Origin: Frigoribacterium endophyticum
GTDB taxonomy: Bacteria; Actinomycetota; Actinomycetes; Actinomycetales; Microbacteriaceae
Direction: 5' to 3'
Assembly: GCF_011759585.1 (NCBI RefSeq)
Contig: NZ_JAAOYV010000002.1
Location: forward strand, 307,510 to 371,509
DNA length: 64,000 nucleotides
Made by a program: the position numbers and the translations under genes. The number at the start of each line of letters is the position of its first letter. Positions within the stretch are counted from its first letter, which is position 1. Shown here piece by piece: positions 1-7,930 of this stretch. The notes beneath the pieces were generated by a model. It worked only from the letters and a program-made list of their open reading frames with translations, searched no databases and was not told the origin of the DNA.

Positions 1-618
1 GGGAGAGGTGCTGTCGACGTCCGGCTCCGGATCGGTCGTGGGCCCCTGCTCGGGCTCGGGCTCGACGGCGGGCTCGGGCTCCGGCTCGACGGCGGGCTCG
101 GGCTCCTGCTCGGGCTCCGGCTCGGGCTCCGGCTCCGGCTCGACGGCGGGCTCGGGCTCGACGGCGACCTCCGGCTCCGTCTCGACGACGGCCGCCTCCG
201 CGGCTCGTGCCGCCACCGCGTCGTCCGCCCGGGCCGCGGCCTCGGCGTCGGCCTCCGCCTCCGCGGCCTCGGCAGCCGCGGCCGCGGCAGCCGCGGCGGC
301 GCGGGCGCGAGCGTTGGCGGCGCGTGTCGCGGCGGCCTTCTTCGCCGCCGCCGACCGGTCGGCGGCCGTCCGCGTCGAGGCCGGCTTGCGCTTCGCGGAG
401 GGTCGGGCGGCCCGGGCAGCGGCGGCGGCGGGTCGCTCGGCCGTGCCCGCCCCCGGCGTCGTGGCCTCCCCCGAGGCCTCGGCCCGCGCCTCCCCCGGCT
501 CGTCGCCGGTCGTCACGTCGTCGCTCATGTCGTCCCCCCGGGGCAGCTCGGCGGCCCGTCCGCTCACGGTGGAGTCGGCATCGGCGACGTCGTCCTGATC
601 GTCGCGCGCGAGGGCCAT
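1..618 (-). CDS. Ala/Glu-Pro-rich protein, N-terminal part (truncated by window edge)
   Basis: The minus-strand frame is open from an ATG at 618 to base 1 without a stop, giving at least 206 residues; the C-terminus lies outside the window. The N-terminus is acidic ([13 protein letters not shown]). It is followed by an Ala/Arg/Lys-rich low-complexity stretch at about residues 55-125, then a Glu-Pro/Val-Glu-Pro repeat from about residue 145 to the edge. I see no recognisable domain in the visible part. It is divergent from the cytidylyltransferase at 914, so it may belong to the same wall-polymer locus, but that is position only. The repeat looks like a spacer or wall-spanning linker, which is inference. 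The plus-strand frame over the same bases is a Gly-Ser shadow. Confidence 0.55.
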   Translation of the reverse strand, partial: MALARDDQDDVADADSTVSGRAAELPRGDDMSDDVTTGDEPGEARAEASGEATTPGAGTAERPAAAAARAARPSAKRKPASTRTAADRSAAAKKAAATRAANARARAAAAAAAAAAEAAEAEADAEAAARADDAVAARAAEAAVVETEPEVAVEPEPAVEPEPEPEPEPEQEPEPAVEPEPEPAVEPEPEQGPTTDPEPDVDSTSP

Positions 619-720
619 GTGCCCACCGTACCAACGCCCCGGTGCCCCGGCGGCCCGGCGGCGCGCATCACGGAACGGTCACGACTCGGTCGCCACGAGA
701 CGCCGAGCGGGGTCTGCCGG

Positions 721-726
721 TAGTCT
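721..726 (+). promoter_or_regulatory. Possible -10 element upstream of the cytidylyltransferase
   Basis: TAGTCT in the 295-bp gap between the divergent genes starting at 618 and 914. If used, it gives a leader of about 180 nt before the GTG at 914. I see no clear -35 element. Apart from this hexamer and the ribosome binding site AAGGAG at 903-908, I see nothing definite in 619-913. Confidence 0.3.
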
Positions 727-913
727 GTGCCGAGCACGATGACGTGTCCAGATCGAAGCTCCGCGGTGAACACCGCTCGAACACGAGACGAGGATCGACG
801 CCCGGGACGGGCCCGATCCCCACCGGCGGGGCACCGGGAGAACGGCGACCAGTCCGCTCTCGCCCCCTCCGTCGCCAGACCACCGCCGACGGGGCAGACG
901 CCAAGGAGACCCC

Positions 914-1660
914 GTGACCACGAACGCCTCGAGCAAGAACAGCAGCACCGACCGCGCCGCCGAGCTCGCGACCCAGCAGGTCGTCATCCTCGCCGCCGGC
1001 CTCGGCAGCCGCCTCGGCCGCTCGCTGCCCAAGTCGCTCACCGAGCTCAGCGACGGCCGCACGATCATGCAGCAGCAGTTCGAGAACATCCACGCCGCCT
1101 TCGGCCCCCGCGCCCGCGTCACCGTGGTCGTCGGGTACAAGTTCGAGCACATCGTCGAGGCCTTCCCCCACGCGTCGTTCGTCTACAACGAGCAGTACGA
1201 CCAGACCAACACGTCGAAGAGCCTCATGCGGGCGCTCCGCGCCAGCTCGGCCGGCGGCGTCCTCTGGATGAACGGCGACGTCGTCTTCGACCCCGAGGCG
1301 CTCCGCCGCGCCGCGCGCCTCGTCCGTGACGACCAGTCGTTCGTGACGGTCAACACCTCGAAGGTCTCCGACGAGGAGGTCAAGTACACGACCGACGCCG
1401 AGGGCTACATCGCCGAGCTCTCGAAGCAGGTCAAGCACGGCCTCGGCGAGGCCGTCGGCATCAACTACGTCTCCCGGGCCGACAAGCCCGCCCTGCTGCG
1501 CCAGCTCGGCAAGGTCGACGCGCAGGACTACTTCGAGCGCGGCATCGAACTGGCCATCGACCAGGACGGGCTACTCTTTGAGCCCGTGGACATCTCCGAC
1601 CTCTACGCCGTCGAGGTCGACTTCGCGGAGGACCTCGAGCGCGCGAACCTGTTCGTCTGA
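914..1660 (+). CDS. LicC-like nucleotidyltransferase (probable CTP:phospho-alcohol cytidylyltransferase)
   Basis: A 248-residue soluble protein of the NTP-transferase (GT-A-like) fold. The nucleotide-binding signature VVILAAGLGSRLG...LPKSL lies at about residues 24-42, and a WMNGDVVFD metal/substrate strand at about residues 117-125. Length and pattern resemble LicC-type choline-phosphate cytidylyltransferases, which activate a small phospho-alcohol with CTP. The GTG start is supported by AAGGAG five bases upstream. An ABC exporter follows, and a CDP-glycerol transferase-like gene lies nearby, so it probably makes a CDP-linked precursor for a surface polymer. The exact substrate (choline, glycerol, ribitol or other) cannot be read from sequence. 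Confidence 0.75.
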   Translation: MTTNASSKNSSTDRAAELATQQVVILAAGLGSRLGRSLPKSLTELSDGRTIMQQQFENIHAAFGPRARVTVVVGYKFEHIVEAFPHASFVYNEQYDQTNTSKSLMRALRASSAGGVLWMNGDVVFDPEALRRAARLVRDDQSFVTVNTSKVSDEEVKYTTDAEGYIAELSKQVKHGLGEAVGINYVSRADKPALLRQLGKVDAQDYFERGIELAIDQDGLLFEPVDISDLYAVEVDFAEDLERANLFV

Positions 1661-1753
1661 CGGTCAGCCCGTCTGACCATCAGCACGTCCCGCGACCTGG
1701 CCGTCGAGGCTCGCCCTGCCCCCCCGAGGTGTCCCTGACCGCAGAGGACACCC

Positions 1754-2551
1754 GTGAGCACAGCCCAGGCCGAGCGCCCTCGGCGATCGTCGTCGGCGCG
1801 CTACCGCCAGACCCTGTGGCTCCTGACGAGCCGTGACCTCAAGGTCCGGTACAGCACCTCGGCGTTGGGCTACGTGTGGTCGATCCTCGACCCGCTGGTC
1901 ATGGCGGGGATCTACTTCTTCGTCTTCCAGGTGGTGTTCCGCCGGTCGGTGGGCGACGACCCCTACATCGTCTTCCTCCTCAGCGGCCTCCTGCCCTGGA
2001 TGTGGTTCACCGGGGCCGTCTCCGACAGCACCCGCGCGTTCCTCCGCGAGGCGAAGCTCGTCCGGTCCACGAAGATCCCGCGCACGATCTGGGTGCTCCG
2101 CCTGGTCGCCTCGAAGGGCATCGAGTTCGCCCTCAGCCTGCCCGTCCTCGCGCTCTTCGCCGTCCTCGGCGGGGCGCAGCTGCACTGGCAGGTCGTGTTC
2201 TTCCCGGTCGCGATGGCCCTGCAGGCGGTCCTCGTCGCCGGGGTGGGCCTCCTCGTCGCCCCCCTCGTGGTGTTCTTCCGCGACCTCGAGCGAGCGACGA
2301 AGCTGGCCCTGCGCTTCCTCTTCTACGCGTCGCCGATCATCTACGGCACCCGTGACCTGCCCGAGAGCCTGCACCTCCTCGCGGCCTTCAACCCGCTGAG
2401 CGGGATCTTCGGGCTGTACCGCTCCGCGTTCTTCCCCGAGCAGCTCGACCTGACGGAGGCCCTCGTCGGCGCGGGCATGTGCTTCGTGCTCCTCGCCGTC
2501 GGCCTGGCGGTCTTCCGATTGAGCGAGCGCGCCGTCCTGAAGGAGATCTGA
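1754..2551 (+). CDS. ABC-2 type polysaccharide/teichoic-acid exporter, permease subunit (TagG-like)
   Basis: A 265-residue membrane protein with about six hydrophobic segments. The N-terminal SRDLKVRYSTSALGYVWSILDPL is the typical start of TagG/Wzm/RfbA permeases, which form the channel for undecaprenyl-linked polymers. The GTG start has AGAGGA at 1743-1748. Its TGA overlaps the ATG of the ATPase gene by one base (2551), so the two are translationally coupled and form one transporter. It follows the cytidylyltransferase by 93 bp on the same strand. The role is export of a lipid-linked glycan or teichoic-acid-like polymer; the cargo is inferred from neighbours. Confidence 0.85.
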   Translation: MSTAQAERPRRSSSARYRQTLWLLTSRDLKVRYSTSALGYVWSILDPLVMAGIYFFVFQVVFRRSVGDDPYIVFLLSGLLPWMWFTGAVSDSTRAFLREAKLVRSTKIPRTIWVLRLVASKGIEFALSLPVLALFAVLGGAQLHWQVVFFPVAMALQAVLVAGVGLLVAPLVVFFRDLERATKLALRFLFYASPIIYGTRDLPESLHLLAAFNPLSGIFGLYRSAFFPEQLDLTEALVGAGMCFVLLAVGLAVFRLSERAVLKEI

Positions 2552-3342
2552 TGAGCTCGAGCACGCGGCCGGGGCGGACGCCCGCCGAGGAGGTCGACGG
2601 CCCCGTCATCCGGGTCGACGGCGTCGGCATCCGCTTCCGCCGCAACAAGCGCGGCCGCCGGTCGTTCAAGGACCTCTTCTCCGACAGCAGCCGTCGGTCG
2701 CGCCCCGGTGAGTTCTGGGCGCTCCGTGACGTCAGCTTCACGGTGCAGCCGGGCGAGGCCATCGGCGTCGTCGGGCGCAACGGGCAGGGCAAGTCCACGC
2801 TGCTGAAGCTGGTCGCCGAGGTGATCCTGCCCGACACCGGCACCGTCTCGGTCGTCGGCGGGGTGGCGCCGCTGATCGAGATCACGGGCGGGTTCGTGGC
2901 CGATCTGTCGGTCCGCGACAACGTCTACCTGACGGCCGGCCTGCACGGCATGAGCCGGGCCGAGATCGACGAGCGCTTCGACGAGATCATCGACTTCGCC
3001 GAGATCTCCGCCTTCGTCGACACCCCGTACAAGCACCTCTCGAGCGGCATGAAGGTGCGGATCGCCTTCTCCGTCATCTCACGGCTCGACGAGCCGGTCA
3101 TCCTCGTCGACGAGGTCCTGGCGGTCGGCGACAGGGCGTTCCGCGAGAAGTGCTACGCACGCATCGAGGAGATGCTGGCCGACGGCCGGACCCTCTTCCT
3201 CGTGTCGCACAACGAGCGGGACCTCAAGCGCTTCTGCTCGCGGGGCCTGTACCTCGACGGCGGCCGGCTCGTCCTCGACGGCCCCCTGGACGAGGCGCTG
3301 GCACGGTACTCCTCCGATCACCCTCCCCGCCCGGCGGCGTAG
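2551..3342 (+). CDS. ABC transporter ATPase for surface polymer export (TagH/Wzt-like)
   Basis: A 263-residue nucleotide-binding subunit. Walker A GRNGQGKS is at about residues 75-82. Further on are the signature LSSGMKVRI, Walker B VILVDEVLAVGD and the H-loop VSHNE. The degenerate LSSGM signature and DEVLAVGD are typical of the TagH/Wzt/KpsT family. There is no long C-terminal carbohydrate-binding domain as in Wzt, so it resembles the short TagH type. The ATG at 2551 overlaps the permease stop and has AGGAG at 2541-2545; a start further upstream in the same frame would run inside the permease gene. It powers export through the upstream permease. Confidence 0.88.
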   Translation: MSSSTRPGRTPAEEVDGPVIRVDGVGIRFRRNKRGRRSFKDLFSDSSRRSRPGEFWALRDVSFTVQPGEAIGVVGRNGQGKSTLLKLVAEVILPDTGTVSVVGGVAPLIEITGGFVADLSVRDNVYLTAGLHGMSRAEIDERFDEIIDFAEISAFVDTPYKHLSSGMKVRIAFSVISRLDEPVILVDEVLAVGDRAFREKCYARIEEMLADGRTLFLVSHNERDLKRFCSRGLYLDGGRLVLDGPLDEALARYSSDHPPRPAA

Positions 3343-3345
3343 GCT
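3340..3345 (+). promoter_or_regulatory. -10 element (TAGGCT), leaderless type
   Basis: TAGGCT ends 6 nt before the ATG at 3352, so transcription would begin at or next to the start codon. Its first three bases are the stop codon of the ABC ATPase. No Shine-Dalgarno sequence fits between. Confidence 0.5.
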
Positions 3346-3351
3346 CCAGCG

Positions 3352-4119
3352 ATGCCCGACCAGACCGTGCCCGAGGGCCCGCAGCCGCTCCCGCCCGTCC
3401 CGTCCGACGTCGTCGCGGAGGCCGACGAGACGTCCCCGTTCAGCGAGTCCCCGTGGCTCCGACGCCTCGACGCGGTCCTCGCCGTCCAGCGGCCGGTCGC
3501 CGTCGCCCACGTGCGGCGGCTCCGGCGTCGCCACCCGAGGGCGACCCCCGAGAAGCTCGTGCGGATCATCGAGCGCGAGTACCTCACCGCCGTCACGGCG
3601 GGCGGGGCCGCGGTCGGCGCCAGCGCCGTCGTCCCCGGCATCGGCTGGGGCATCTCCCTCGCGCTCTCCGGCGTCGAGACCGCGGGCTTCCTCGAGGCCA
3701 GCGCCCTCTTCTCCCAGTCCGTGACGGAGGTGCACGGCATCGCCCTGACCGACCCCGACCGGGCCCGCGCCCTCGTCATGGCGATGCTGCTCGGCGCGCC
3801 GGGGGCGTCGCTCGTGCGCCAGTTCGCCGGGGAGGCCCTGGGCACCGCGCCGGCGCGCACGGCGTTCTGGGGCGAGCTCGTGACGCAGAAGCTGCCCAAG
3901 ACCGCCATCGACGGCCTCATGGGCAAGGTGCGGAAGCAGTTCGTCCGGCGCTTCGCCGCCTCCCAGGGCGCCAGCATCCTCGGCCGCGCCGCGCCGTTCG
4001 GCATCGGAGCCGTCGTGGGAGGCGCGGGGAACCACGCGCTCGGACGCAAGGTCGTGCAGAGCGCCAGGACGGCCTTCGGCCCGGCACCCGCCGCCTTCCC
4101 CCTCGAGATCCACAGCTAG
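3352..4119 (+). CDS. Uncharacterised protein with glycine-rich hydrophobic segments (EcsC-like?)
   Basis: A 255-residue protein I do not firmly recognise. The N-terminal 75 residues are acidic/proline-rich, then basic. A Gly/Ala-rich hydrophobic stretch is at about residues 82-115 (GGAAVGASAVVPGIGWG) and another near residues 205-235 (FGIGAVVGGAGNHALGRKV). The second resembles the C-terminal Gly-Ala patch of EcsC-family proteins, but the match is by eye only. No enzyme motif is visible. It appears to have its own leaderless promoter, so it need not be part of the exporter operon. Confidence 0.6.
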   Translation: MPDQTVPEGPQPLPPVPSDVVAEADETSPFSESPWLRRLDAVLAVQRPVAVAHVRRLRRRHPRATPEKLVRIIEREYLTAVTAGGAAVGASAVVPGIGWGISLALSGVETAGFLEASALFSQSVTEVHGIALTDPDRARALVMAMLLGAPGASLVRQFAGEALGTAPARTAFWGELVTQKLPKTAIDGLMGKVRKQFVRRFAASQGASILGRAAPFGIGAVVGGAGNHALGRKVVQSARTAFGPAPAAFPLEIHS

Positions 4120-4198
4120 CCCGCACGCCCGTCGACGCCGACCCTCCCCACGACGCCGTCGTCCACAGGGTCAGCGCGCGAGTGTCGGCGGGCCGACC

Positions 4199-4204
4199 TA
4201 CCGT
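4199..4204 (+). promoter_or_regulatory. -10 element (TACCGT), leaderless type
   Basis: TACCGT ends 6 nt before the ATG at 4211, and there is no Shine-Dalgarno sequence. It supports expression of the small gene that follows. Confidence 0.5.
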
Positions 4205-4210
4205 CGCGCC

Positions 4211-4489
4211 ATGGACACCACGACCGCCTACCCCGTCCCCCTCGTCGTCGACCGCTCCCGAGGGCCGCGGGTGCAACGACTCCTCAACGTGGGCGACGAG
4301 CCCCTCCTCGACCTCCGCGTGACGTTGCTCGACACCGGCCTGCTCGTGCCCGTGGCGACCTCCCGGCTCGAGCCCGGCGGCTCGATGAGCGTCAGCGTCA
4401 TCGGCCCGGAGCTCGAGCGTCGCGGCATCGCCGTCGTGCGGTGGTTCCGCCCCGGCGGAGACGAGTACCTCTGGCGCTTCAGCTTCTGA
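4211..4489 (+). CDS. Small hypothetical protein, 92 aa
   Basis: The 92-residue product alternates hydrophobic and charged residues like a small beta-sandwich (LLNVGDEPLLDLRVTLLDTG, then SMSVSVIG and VVRWFRPGG). There is no signal peptide or membrane segment and I recognise no family. The -10 hexamer placed exactly for a leaderless transcript is the main evidence that it is real. It converges with the regulator gene ending at 4502, 12 bp away. Confidence 0.55.
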   Translation: MDTTTAYPVPLVVDRSRGPRVQRLLNVGDEPLLDLRVTLLDTGLLVPVATSRLEPGGSMSVSVIGPELERRGIAVVRWFRPGGDEYLWRFSF

Positions 4490-4501
4490 CGGTCGCCGTG
4501 C

Positions 4502-4807
4502 TCAGCGGCCCGAGCGGGCTCGCCGCTCCGCGACGTACTCGGCCGCGGTGAAGGTCTCGATCACGGGCGGGAGGTGCTCCGCGCTCATCCCCGCCACGAA
4601 GGTCGCCGGGTCGACGCCCAGCACGACGGCCAGGCGCACGATCGTGTGCAGCACGGGGTTTCCGACCCCTCGCTCGATCTTGCCGTAGTTCGACACGTTC
4701 ATGCCGGCGAGGTGCGCCACCTCGTCCTGGCTGAGCCCGAGGCGCTGGCGCTCCTGGCGGACTCGATCACCGAAGAGGTGGGCGGCGGGCGACGAGGGCT
4801 CAGGCAT
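4502..4807 (-). CDS. XRE-family helix-turn-helix regulator
   Basis: A 101-residue protein with a Cro/C1-type HTH at about residues 14-70: RQERQRLGLSQDEVAHLAG, then MNVSNYGKIERGVGNP as the recognition region. The C-terminal 30 residues (FTAAEYVAERRARSGR) are charged. It binds DNA as a transcriptional regulator; the target is unknown. The ATG at 4807 is preceded by TACTCA six bases upstream, close to the leaderless pattern seen elsewhere. It lies between two strands of the wall-polymer locus, so it may regulate that locus, but this is inference from position. Confidence 0.8.
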   Translation of the reverse strand: MPEPSSPAAHLFGDRVRQERQRLGLSQDEVAHLAGMNVSNYGKIERGVGNPVLHTIVRLAVVLGVDPATFVAGMSAEHLPPVIETFTAAEYVAERRARSGR

Positions 4808-4885
4808 GCATCATGAGTACGCGTCCTGCGCACAGAACTCCAGATGCCGTGCCGCCCGGGCATCGATCACCGGTGGCTGCATGCC

Positions 4886-6175
4886 CTAGAGGCCGTCGTC
4901 ACCGGTGTCCGGGGAGTCGTTCTCCCCGAGCGCGCGCAAGGGGAGGGGGTACCGCGCGGCGTACTCGTCGCGCCGGGCCACGAGACGGGCGACCGCGTCC
5001 TCGAAGCGCTGCGTCGCCGCCCCGGGGGTGGTGTCGCCGAAATGGTGCCGCACCCAGTGCTGCAGACGCCCCTGCGCCTCCGGGTCCGCCTGGACCCTGT
5101 CCAGGACCTCCACCACCCGCGACGCGTCGTCCGCGGTCAACCACTCCGCCGCGCCCAGGTAACCCCGCTCGTCGACGTCCGCCAGGGGCGACGTGGGCCG
5201 GGTGACCACGAGGGGCCGACCGGTGGCCAGGCGGTCGTAGACCATCGCCGAGATGTCGCTGATGGCCACGTCGGCGACCGCGAGCTGCCACCCGAGCTCC
5301 CCCCCGGCGTCGTGGACGTGCTGGGCCGTCGGGTCTGCGGCGTTGGCCGCCGCCACGGCCGCGACGATCTCCTCGTGGGCTCGCCGGTACTCGCGGTCCA
5401 CGACCCCGCTCCGGGGGTGGGGGCGGTAGATGACCCGGTGGCGGCCGCTCGCCAGCAGCGCCGCCACGAGCCGGGTGCCGTGGCTGGCGATGGAGCCGTA
5501 GGCCGCGGCGGCCCGGTCGCCTTCCCAGGTCGGCGCGTAGAGCACCACGGTGCGGTCGTCGGGCGTGAAGGGCACGTCTCCGGCCGTGTGGTCGGCCTGG
5601 GGCCGCCCGACCGGGACGGCCCGCGTGTCGAGGTCGTAGTCCCAGAGCACGGCCGCGAGGCGCTCCCGCGCGGCGTCGCCGGCCACGAAGGCGTAGTCGT
5701 ACGCCTTGAACTGGTTCGTGGTCATGTACATCTTGTCGCTCTCGCCGTGGTTGACGAAGACGTGCCACATGCGCCCGTAGCGCATCATCTGGAAGTTCTT
5801 GGCGTTCTGGTTGACGTAGAGCGTGACGGCCAACGGGTGCGACTCCACGAAGGCCTCCAGGTCGGCCACCTGGCGGGCGTACACGACCGGGACGGGCGAC
5901 TCCTCCATCAGCGCCAGCATGGCCCCGGGCGACCGCGACACGATGGCCACCGGGAAGGTCTCGGCGAGGTGCGCGAGCGGCGCGTACCACTGGCGGATCT
6001 GGTACATGTTCACCGACGTGTCGGCGAAGTAGACCGCGACCCTCACGGAGCCGGGCTCCGGCGCCCGACGGAGCCGCTCACGGTCGAGACGCTCGAGACG
6101 CCGCCGCTGCTGGCGCGACCGGAGGGCCCGACGGGCGAGTCCGCGGGCGAGTGAGAGATCTCGTCTCAGGGGCAC
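4886..6175 (-). CDS. CDP-glycerol glycerophosphotransferase family enzyme (TagF/TarF-like)
   Basis: A 429-residue peripheral-membrane-type transferase with a basic, Arg-rich N-terminus (residues 1-40). Family features are VNHGESDKMY with the probable catalytic His near residue 143, YAPTWEGDRA, YRPHPRSG, and the C-terminal SDISAMVYDRLATGRPLVV typical of TagF-like polymerases and primases. Known relatives transfer polyol-phosphate from CDP-polyol to a lipid-linked acceptor or growing teichoic acid. The GTG start at 6175 has GGAGG eight bases upstream. With the LicC-like cytidylyltransferase and TagG/TagH exporter it points to a phosphodiester-linked wall polymer. Whether the unit is glycerol phosphate is not decidable here. 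Confidence 0.8.
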   Translation of the reverse strand: MPLRRDLSLARGLARRALRSRQQRRRLERLDRERLRRAPEPGSVRVAVYFADTSVNMYQIRQWYAPLAHLAETFPVAIVSRSPGAMLALMEESPVPVVYARQVADLEAFVESHPLAVTLYVNQNAKNFQMMRYGRMWHVFVNHGESDKMYMTTNQFKAYDYAFVAGDAARERLAAVLWDYDLDTRAVPVGRPQADHTAGDVPFTPDDRTVVLYAPTWEGDRAAAAYGSIASHGTRLVAALLASGRHRVIYRPHPRSGVVDREYRRAHEEIVAAVAAANAADPTAQHVHDAGGELGWQLAVADVAISDISAMVYDRLATGRPLVVTRPTSPLADVDERGYLGAAEWLTADDASRVVEVLDRVQADPEAQGRLQHWVRHHFGDTTPGAATQRFEDAVARLVARRDEYAARYPLPLRALGENDSPDTGDDGL

Positions 6176-6232
6176 GAGGTCGTCCTCCGATCGGTGGCGG
6201 TCCGGGCGGGGTGCCGACCGGGCTGATCCAGG

Positions 6233-7117
6233 CTAGATCACCGGCGGCCGGCCCGCCCTCGCCATCCGGGCCACGGCGGCCCACCCGATCGAGCGGCGGC
6301 CGCCCGGGCTCGTGCGCCAGCCCTCCGCCCAGCCGCCGAACCACTGGCCGAGGCGCACGGGCGTGCGGGCCCAGCGCAGCACCTGGACGATCGTCCACGA
6401 CGCCACGTAGACGGGCACGAGCGGCCACGGGAGGTTGCGCTTCGCCAGCCACACCCGGTTGCGCGCGTTCAGGCGGTGGTACTCCGCGTGACGGGCCGGG
6501 TCGATGGCGGGGTGGTGGGCGACCAGCTCGCCGTCGTAGCGCACGCGGAGGCCCTGGGCCCAGACCCGCCAGGCGAGCTCGATGCCCTCGTGGGCGTAGA
6601 AGTAGGGCTCGCCCCAGCCGCCGCAGGCGTCGAAGACGTCGCGGGGCAGGAGCGTCGCGCCTTCCCAGACGGAGAAGACGTCGCCGCTGTCGGTGGGTTC
6701 GCCCTTGCGGATGCGCGGGATCCACCGGCGAGGCGACGTCGCCCCCGTGGGGTCGACGACCCGGGGCTGCAGGAGCCCGACGTCGCCCTCGCGGCGCACC
6801 ACGGCGATCGCGTCGGCGAGGAACGTCGGAGAGGGGAGGGAGGCGTCGTCGTCGAGGAAGAAGATCCACTCCCCCGAGACCCTCCCGGCGCCGCGGTTGC
6901 GACCAGCGGGGATGCCCACGTTGGCGGGCAGCTCGAGCACGGCGACCCCGTCGGGCACGGGCCCCGGCCCGCCGCCGTTGCCGACGCAGACGACGTCGAG
7001 CTCGACGCCCTGCTGGCGGAGGAGCGACGAGAGCCCCGCCGTGAGGTCCGCCGGCCGTCGGCCCTGCGTCAGGCTCACGACCCCGACGCGGGGCAGGCCG
7101 GCCGCGCCGGCGCTCAG
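6233..7117 (-). CDS. GT2 family glycosyltransferase
   Basis: The GT-A/GT2 domain begins with the strand PRVGVVSLTQG. It continues through a nucleotide-sugar site with NVGIPAGRNRGA and the metal-binding FFLDDDASLP, then an acceptor region WGEPYFYAHEGIELAWRVW (ED-type motif), and a C-terminal segment that is probably membrane-associated. The start is uncertain. The first conventional start is GTG at 7078, but that removes the first beta strand. A CTG at 7117, overlapping the stop of the upstream phosphatidyltransferase gene, keeps the domain whole at 294 residues, so I used it. It is probably co-transcribed with the next two genes upstream and adds a sugar to a lipid-linked or polymer acceptor. 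Confidence 0.75.
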   Translation of the reverse strand: MSAGAAGLPRVGVVSLTQGRRPADLTAGLSSLLRQQGVELDVVCVGNGGGPGPVPDGVAVLELPANVGIPAGRNRGAGRVSGEWIFFLDDDASLPSPTFLADAIAVVRREGDVGLLQPRVVDPTGATSPRRWIPRIRKGEPTDSGDVFSVWEGATLLPRDVFDACGGWGEPYFYAHEGIELAWRVWAQGLRVRYDGELVAHHPAIDPARHAEYHRLNARNRVWLAKRNLPWPLVPVYVASWTIVQVLRWARTPVRLGQWFGGWAEGWRTSPGGRRSIGWAAVARMARAGRPPVI

Positions 7118-7923
7118 GACCTGACCCGCTTCGAGGCCATGATGGCGACGAAGTGCCCCACGAGCGCGAGCACCGAGAGCGGCAGCAGCACGGCCACGAG
7201 GACCCGGTCGGCGCCGAGCGGGTCGCCCACGACCAGCCCGACGACGGCTGCCAGGACGGCCAGCATCGTCAGCTCGACCGAGTGGTAGAGGCGGTGGAAC
7301 GGCACGAACCGGGCCGCCGAGCGGAGCCGCGCGAGGAGCCGCCCGGAGGGCACCGTGGCGCCGCCCCGCTTGTCGGCGAGGCGGTCGAGGCCCGCGGCCG
7401 CCCGGGCGACGTGGACCATGTCGTTGAGCGCCTTGTTCAGCACCACGACGAGCGCGAGCGCGCACCCCAGCGTGGTCCAGAGGTAGTCGGCGGGAGCGTC
7501 GAAGGGCCAGCCCGCGGCCCGCACCCCCAGCACGACGGGGATGAGCGCCTCGGTGGAGTAGTGGCCGACCTTGTCGAGGAAGACGCCCGCCGGCGAGCTC
7601 GTGCCGCGCCAGCGCGCGACCTCGCCGTCGCAGCAGTCGACCAGCATCTGCAGCTGGCCGAGCACCAGGGCGAGCATCGCGCCGCCGATGCCGGGCACGA
7701 GGAGGGCCGCCGCCGTCGCCCACCCGGTCAGGATCATGAGGCCGGTCACGCCGTTCGCCGTGACGCTCGTCCGCAGCAGCCACCACGTCAGGTACGGCGA
7801 CACGTCACGCAGGTACAGCGAGGCCGTCCAGTGCTCGGCGTTCGCCCGGCTGCGCACCTCGGGGGGCTGGGCGACCCGTCGGAGCTCGTCGATGGAGGTC
7901 GGCCTCGTGGGCAGCGAGGTCAT
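7114..7923 (-). CDS. CDP-alcohol phosphatidyltransferase family membrane enzyme with an altered metal site
   Basis: A 269-residue polytopic membrane protein. The family motif DxxDGxxAR...GxxxDxxxD is present as DCCDGEVAR (D96, D99) followed by GVFLDKVGH (D117). The fourth conserved Asp is replaced by His121. Known members move a phospho-alcohol from a CDP-lipid (or CDP-alcohol) to an acceptor alcohol, using two metal ions held by the four Asp. The second half has several hydrophobic segments (VVVLNKALND, LLPLSVLALVGHF). It sits between two GT2 genes in an apparent operon with the TagF-like gene, which suggests formation of a phospho-linked glycolipid or polymer precursor. The substrate is unknown. 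Confidence 0.8.
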   Translation of the reverse strand: MTSLPTRPTSIDELRRVAQPPEVRSRANAEHWTASLYLRDVSPYLTWWLLRTSVTANGVTGLMILTGWATAAALLVPGIGGAMLALVLGQLQMLVDCCDGEVARWRGTSSPAGVFLDKVGHYSTEALIPVVLGVRAAGWPFDAPADYLWTTLGCALALVVVLNKALNDMVHVARAAAGLDRLADKRGGATVPSGRLLARLRSAARFVPFHRLYHSVELTMLAVLAAVVGLVVGDPLGADRVLVAVLLPLSVLALVGHFVAIMASKRVRS

Positions 7924-7930
7924 GGCGCGG

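Noticed and set aside
1659-1683. Short imperfect hairpin after the cytidylyltransferase gene
   Set aside because: Only about 9-10 weak pairs with mismatch, no T tract, and the next gene is on the same strand 93 bp on. It is too weak to call a terminator.
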